A stretch of DNA of 64,000 bases from Mactromeris polynyma (Eukaryota > Mollusca > Bivalvia > Venerida > Mactridae). The stretch covers positions 1,798,001 through 1,862,000 of the forward strand of contig JASFXZ010000053.1 in the NCBI GenBank assembly GCA_032209605.1, given 5' to 3'. The notes under the pieces were generated by a model. The model saw only the letters and a list, made by a program, of their open reading frames with translations. It did no database searches and was not told the origin of the DNA. Made by a program: the position numbers and the translations under genes. Below are positions 59,573 through 64,000 of the stretch, one piece after another. Positions within the stretch are counted from its first letter, which is position 1. Each line of letters opens with the position of its first letter.

Positions 59573-59610
59573 TTTTTTTTTTTTTTTGTCTTTTTTTTTT
59601 TTTTTTTGTA
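59573..59610 (+). repeat. poly(T) tract, interrupted
   Basis: Two T runs of about 15-17 bases separated by 'gtc', possibly the tail of a minus-strand insertion. Confidence 0.6.
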
Positions 59611-60133
59611 GTTTTTAGACTTATGTCTGACTTATGTCTGATAGTTGCCCACTTCAGTGAACACATTACTATCCTTGCTAACTGATGTCAGGTGTTCTGT
59701 GGTGCCTAATTGACGCGTCTTTTATAGGTCCGTGGTGAAATGAACCGTTTTTCTGAATTTGAATTGTTTACAATGACAATTTGCTTTTTAGTTATCGAAA
59801 TGTGTGTCATGAAAGGATAATGATGTATGTAATAACATTAATAATAAATATGAATAAAAAGAATAGGTTGAGTTTCTTCAGTGTGTTCCAGTATACACCT
59901 ATCCATATCTTTGTCCATGCATTTTAGTTTATTTTGTTTGCTTTGTGTAGCATTATTTTCACTAATTATGTACGCATGACAATGATTTATTATAACAATT
60001 TGTGATGAGACGATGTATACTGAATGTATAAGTCTAAATAAACATATGTTCTGTTCTAACATTCTCACACCAGAATCTCAACTTCCTAATTGTAGAGGTG
60101 TGAAACAGACTGTGTTGAAACACTATATATATA

Positions 60134-60197
60134 TGCTAACTCGACAATCAACAATGTGCTAACTCGACAATCAACAATGTGCTAACTCGACAATCAA
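60134..60197 (+). repeat. 23-bp tandem repeat, almost 3 units
   Basis: The unit 'tgctaactcgacaatcaaca' plus 'atg' occurs twice complete and once partly. Confidence 0.9.
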
Positions 60198-60371
60198 TTA
60201 ATTCCTCTATTTTACCAATTTCATGATTATTATTTTATTAACAAAGCATGTTGTGTTCTGCAATGACAATAATTACTTGTACCAGTAACGGGCAGTATAT
60301 GATTATTTCAGGCAACAAATAAGTACTGTAAGTACTATCAACAATCAAAGCGCATTTGTTTTGCTTCTACT

Positions 60372-60400
60372 TTTATTATTATTATTATTATTATTATTAT
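60372..60400 (-). repeat. (ATA)n tail of the truncated LINE
   Basis: A (TTA)n run on the plus strand lies about 260 bp downstream of the LINE stop on the minus strand. It fits a trinucleotide 3' tail in place of poly(A). Confidence 0.7.
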
Positions 60401-60662
60401 ACCAGATTTATAAAGCACTCTTTTCATATTACAAATATGTTCAAAAGTGCTGTACAGTAAATTCATATAAATAAATCATACATATCAAATACATTACAAT
60501 TCATAAATTATCACACATTAGTTAAAAACAAGTTAAAAGTTAAGAACACAACAATGCTAAGATAATAGAATTGGCAAATCATATGTCCAATAATAAACAT
60601 AAAAAGTGACTCAATTTAAAACTGCGTAAAAAAGTTCTGCTGCAACAATAACATCAGTAATA

Positions 60663-61529
60663 TCAGTTACCATAATGGTTTATGAATAAATGCGTTTTCA
60701 ACTGCTTTTTGAAAACATTTAGTGATGGGGCACTTTGAACCAAGACAGGGAGGGCGTTCCACAACCTTGGTGCTGCCTGGCTGAAACCATTTCCAAATGT
60801 CACAGTTCTTGTTTTCGGCACTACTAATGTCAGTGTACTACTAGAACGTAGGTCTCTAGATGGTTTGTACACATTCAGAAGCTCTGAAATATACTGAGGG
60901 CACTGATTATGGAGTGCTTTGTATGTGTACACCAGAATTTTATAGTTTATCCGTTGGCACACTGGTAACCAATGCAGATCTTTAAGCACAGGTGTGATGT
61001 GATCATAGCGTGAGGTTCTTGTAATGATCCTTGCAGCAGTGTTTTGAACAAGCTGTAGTTTACTCAAAGAAGATTTGGAGATACCGCAAAGCAGTGAGTT
61101 GCAGTAATCTAGTTTTGAAGTAACTAGAGAATTAACGAGTGTTTTAGTAGCATCAAGTGTAAGATATTTACGAATACGTCCAATATTTCTTAACTGGAAG
61201 TAGGCAGATTTGCAAACAGTGTTCACATGTTTCTCCATATCCATATGTGGAGTGAAATATGCACCAAGGTTTCTGATACAGTCTTTTGATGTTATAGGGG
61301 ATTCACCAACGGTAATTGTAACATTCTCTATGTGTCTACGATTAGATTTGGAGGAAAACAGCATAACCTCTGTTTTTTCGGCGTTGAGTTTCAACATATT
61401 GTTGTTCATCCAAGTAACAACTTCTGACAGACAGCCTTCAATGCGGCGGATTGCTTCAGACTTTGACACATTGTCTATGGGTTTAAATGAAATGTATAAT
61501 TGTGAATCATCGGCATAAAAATGATGCAA
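60663..61529 (-). CDS. LINE reverse transcriptase, 3' part only
   Basis: 288 codons that begin exactly at the RT active site (FYADDSQLY) and run to the C-terminus. Further landmarks are NKLKLNAEKTEVM-like text (here MLKLNAEKTEVMLFSS), NLGAYFTPHMDM, SKLDYCNSLLCGI, AARIITRTSRYDHITPVLKD with LHWLPV, and the end FKKQLKTHLF. These belong to LINEs of the jockey/CR1/L2 range, in a third family distinct from the ORFs at 27 and 30 kb. Everything upstream of the YADD box is missing, with a TAA just before it, so this is a 5'-truncated copy and no functional enzyme. The frame is intact, which suggests a fairly recent insertion. Confidence 0.9.
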   Translation of the reverse strand: MHHFYADDSQLYISFKPIDNVSKSEAIRRIEGCLSEVVTWMNNNMLKLNAEKTEVMLFSSKSNRRHIENVTITVGESPITSKDCIRNLGAYFTPHMDMEKHVNTVCKSAYFQLRNIGRIRKYLTLDATKTLVNSLVTSKLDYCNSLLCGISKSSLSKLQLVQNTAARIITRTSRYDHITPVLKDLHWLPVCQRINYKILVYTYKALHNQCPQYISELLNVYKPSRDLRSSSTLTLVVPKTRTVTFGNGFSQAAPRLWNALPVLVQSAPSLNVFKKQLKTHLFINHYGN

Positions 61530-62092
61530 CAGTTATAAAAACTATTTCAATATACGTTTTGCAGAATAAATTCTATTTACATATAAAATCGGTTTCTATA
61601 AATAATATCAGTCACATTATACATTGTTTTAAAGTAGGGGTCGAAGTGTCCAGCGAGTAGGGATCGAAGTGTCTTGAAATCAGGGGTCGAAATGTCCAGA
61701 TCTAGGTGATCACGTTGATAAACGTTACCATTTACCGATATCAAAATGATGAGCTGACATTCACTAAAAGATAAATAACACAATTCATAATAGAGCTAGT
61801 TTTAAACAAACAAAGACTGATAAATAAAAATAAACAAACCTAAGTTACGTCATTAAAAATGACCCAATTTATAACCCTGTCTCGCACCACATGTCATAAT
61901 TCTTCACTTGTTGCACGAAAGGATTTAGGTAATACTTATTTCCAAAAATATTTCAGTAATTAAATTGGGTCGTATATTTATTGATATTTCAAATGTGACA
62001 TCTAGATCGATAGGTCCTAAATATGCGCGACTGTTTTGGTGTAGAAAATGCCAAAATAAATTATCATCTAATCCTCTCGACTTACAAAAATA

Positions 62093-62126
62093 CCGGAAGT
62101 GGGTGCTAGCTGAAACAAAATGGTGG
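62093..62126 (+). promoter_or_regulatory. core promoter motifs upstream of TTC39C
   Basis: CCGGAAGTG (62093-62101) is a strong ETS-family match. AAAATGGTGG (62117-62126) is one base from the YY1 consensus. Both lie 90-120 bp upstream of the ATG at 62213, typical of TATA-less housekeeping promoters. Confidence 0.5.
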
Positions 62127-62212
62127 AAGCCGCTGTTGGGTGGTTACTAATCATATGACAATTAAGCGTTCTTAGACTTTACATTGAAAAAGCGGTAAAA
62201 TCTTGAAAGAAA

Positions 62213-62361
62213 ATGGCAGAATCACACGTAAATATCGGTGATTTGGAGATTTCTGAGGAGGAGGCAGGGCAGTTCGACGATGTGATAGTGGCTAGAGAAG
62301 GAATCAACAAACTTCTCAACAACAAATTCGATGAAGCACTCAAGTTGTTTGAATCTCGCAA
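62213..62361 (+). CDS. TTC39C: TTC39C-like protein, exon 1
   Basis: The ATG at 62213 opens MAESHVNIGDLEISEEEAGQ, then VAREGINKLLNNKFDEALKL and FESRK. The donor is 'CGCAA|GTATGT' (phase 2). TTC39 proteins carry tetratricopeptide repeats and an outer-membrane-type 'Iml2/TTC39' domain; TTC39C has been linked to cilia. GINxLLNNxFxEAxxLF is the family's N-terminal hallmark. The C subtype is preferred over A/B because the following text reads DDSPLMQAGYSFVYF, close to human TTC39C (NHSPLMSFGASFVSF). Confidence 0.87.
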
Positions 62362-63458
62362 GTATGTACTTTATTTATTAATTAATCCTCTGTTATCTAA
62401 ATATGTCATTAACTCTGACTAAGAGCGTATAATTGTCAAGTTAATAGTTCAAGCCATATTAAGGATCCTGGATAGTGGTGTGGAGTTAAACGGCCGCCCA
62501 GTCATGTTGTATTTGAACCTTTTCAGAAGGCAAATTATTGGTTGATTGCAACCGGAAAAGTGGGAGATTGAGACTGAAAGTGGGAGATTTTTGCGTTGCG
62601 GAAATTTGGTCAATATGTCTATAACCATATCATAATAAAACTGTTAGTCACTCGCAACACCTTGACGATTAATGATTATTAGCATAAATGATGTCTCTAT
62701 TCTGAGATTCGCCTGATACTGCATAGCAGTTAGCCTAAAATTTGCTGTTAATTAATAGTAATACTCTGCCAATTAAATTGTGATCTGGGGGTCTTCTTTA
62801 TAAAAAAGTCGCCAATTAACAATTTTATTGCCAATTGTCATGTCTGAATACAATAGAAAGATGTGAAACTTTAATCAGCAACATGACAAGTGAGGGTCGT
62901 GTCGTATTTGGATCAGTGTCACCAAAGTTATCTTATAACCCCGAAAACATAGTAATGCTGTATGTATCATTTTTGGACAGACATTCCGATTTTACCACTT
63001 CTGGTTTATCAGTTTTACAAATAATTTCAGCAAACCAGTCGGGAATGAACTAAAAGTACCCCATAACAAAAAGTTACGGTATTTACTTTGAAATATCGGG
63101 AGCCACCTGTGGAAATTGGGAGGGTAAACATGAATGTGCTCAGGTTGGTCACTAGATGACCGTTATATTATATAGTTATAAATATTGTGTTCTTGGGATC
63201 ATTGTCTGCACTCTTTTCTTTATAAGCGTGTCCGTCAGGACTATTAAGGATTCCACATGGCAATGGAAACTAATGTGAGGGTGCTATGTTACTTAATTAT
63301 GTAATGCATTTTATTAATACCTTGAATAACTAACAATGTTTTAACTTAATCAATCTCCAATTTTCAACTATACAGGGTATTTTGATTTTTTGCAAATTCC
63401 TGAGGATGGATGCTAATTACACTAGTTATATTCTATCGTTTGTATTTCACGTTTTCAG
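62362..63458. other. TTC39C intron 1
   Basis: 1.1 kb, non-coding. A remnant at 62474-62500 ('gtggtgtggagttaaacggc') matches the SINE linker at 18726-18750. Confidence 0.55.
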
Positions 63459-63507
63459 AGATGACAGTCCATTAATGCAAGCAGGGTACAGTTTTGTTTA
63501 TTTCATG
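63459..63507 (+). CDS. TTC39C: TTC39C-like protein, exon 2
   Basis: 49 bp. The acceptor is 'cacgttttcag|A' and the donor 'TTCATG|GTAAGT'. It completes the Lys codon and encodes DDSPLMQAGYSFVYFM, leaving in phase 0. The gene continues beyond the right edge. Confidence 0.85.
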
Positions 63508-63599
63508 GTAAGTTTCTTACATTTTGTGCCTTCATTAGAAGATTGATGTTTAACTATCTTGATCATCTCTTACACATGGGCTGGTCATTATAATATATA

Positions 63600-64000
63600 C
63601 ATTTGTATAAGCTGTTTTCCCCCGAAGGACGTTTGAAACTGGTCCCTATGGTCATTTGTATAAGCTGTTTTACCCCGAAGGAAGTTTGAAACTGGTCCCT
63701 ATGGTCATTTGTATAAGCTGTTTTCACCCGAAGGACGTTTGAAACTGGTCCCTATGGTCATTTGTATAAGCTGTTTTCACCCGAAGGACGTTTGAAACTG
63801 GTCCCTATGGTCATTTGTATAAGCTGTTTTCACCCGAAGGACGTTTGAAACTGGTCCCTATGGTCATTTGTATAAGCTGTTTTCACCCGAAGGACGTTTG
63901 AAACTGGTCCCTATGGTCATTTGTATAAGCTGTTTTCACCCGAAGGACGTTTGAAACTGGTCCCTATGGTCATTTGTATAAGCTGTTTTCACCCGAAGGA
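63600..64000 (+). repeat. 53-bp minisatellite, at least 7.5 units, cut by the window end
   Basis: The unit is 'catttgtataagctgttttc', 'acccgaaggacgtttgaaac' and 'tggtccctatggt'. The first two units differ slightly ('cccccgaag', 'ggaagtttg'); later ones are identical, which suggests recent amplification. It lies in TTC39C intron 2. Confidence 0.95.

Larger units (their letters stand above)
59438..61701. mobile_element. 2.26-kb element with repeat-bearing inverted ends (MULE-like?)
   Basis: The left arm (59445-59502) has three iterations of 'gacacttcgacccc'. The right arm (61636-61697) has three in reverse, also sharing 'atttcgacccctgattt'. 'ctaggtgat' lies directly outside both arms (59429-59437, 61702-61710) and would be a 9-bp target duplication, as in MULE elements. 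The interior is dominated by a truncated LINE. No transposase is seen. Confidence 0.55.

Noticed and set aside
1..64000. CRISPR array or prokaryotic operon
   Set aside because: The tandem repeats lack unique spacers, and spliced genes, SINEs and LINEs show an animal nuclear genome.

Overview
The window is animal nuclear DNA: AT-rich, with split genes, GT-AG introns, long introns full of small transposons, tRNA-derived SINEs and truncated LINEs. Gene content and repeat flavour point to a mollusc, most likely a bivalve. The bivalve call is my inference from repeats I recall from bivalve genomes, not a search result.

Layout. (1) 811-19179, minus strand: seven coding exons of an ERICH3 homologue (glutamate-rich protein 3, a ciliary protein), including its tiny first exon at 19160-19179; the gene runs off the left edge. 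Its introns hold MITEs, SINEs and two good matches to the RFX X-box. (2) 19.2-32.4 kb: a repeat-rich stretch without host genes that I can recognise. It holds an 856-bp inverted-repeat element with a CATCG-type core (22281-23136), a near-perfect palindrome (24511-24597), and two LINE reverse-transcriptase ORFs arranged head to head (27435-29351 minus, 30077-32230 plus) on either side of a 230-bp foldback element. (3) 33146-35458, plus: a three-exon gene for an OB-fold-like protein, with an apparent frameshift in its first exon. (4) 39548-39607, minus: the last exon of an unidentified gene. (5) 42-57 kb: four copies of a MITE whose arms carry full TGACGTCA sites. (6) 48422-55702, plus: six consecutive exons of an unrecognised cysteine-containing, probably secreted protein. 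Three of its introns carry minisatellites that look grown from MITE ends. (7) 58504-58773, minus: a Gemin7 homologue (SMN complex). (8) 59438-61701: a long-inverted-repeat element containing a 5'-truncated LINE. (9) 62213-63507, plus: the first two coding exons of a TTC39C-like tetratricopeptide protein, followed by a 53-bp minisatellite that runs off the right edge.

The host genes do not form a pathway; they are ordinary neighbours in a transposon-dense animal genome. The most interesting material is (a) minisatellites in one gene seeded from different MITE ends, (b) MITEs that spread palindromic CRE sites, (c) the unrecognised secreted gene, and (d) the OB-fold gene. No CRISPR array, operon or other prokaryotic feature is present.
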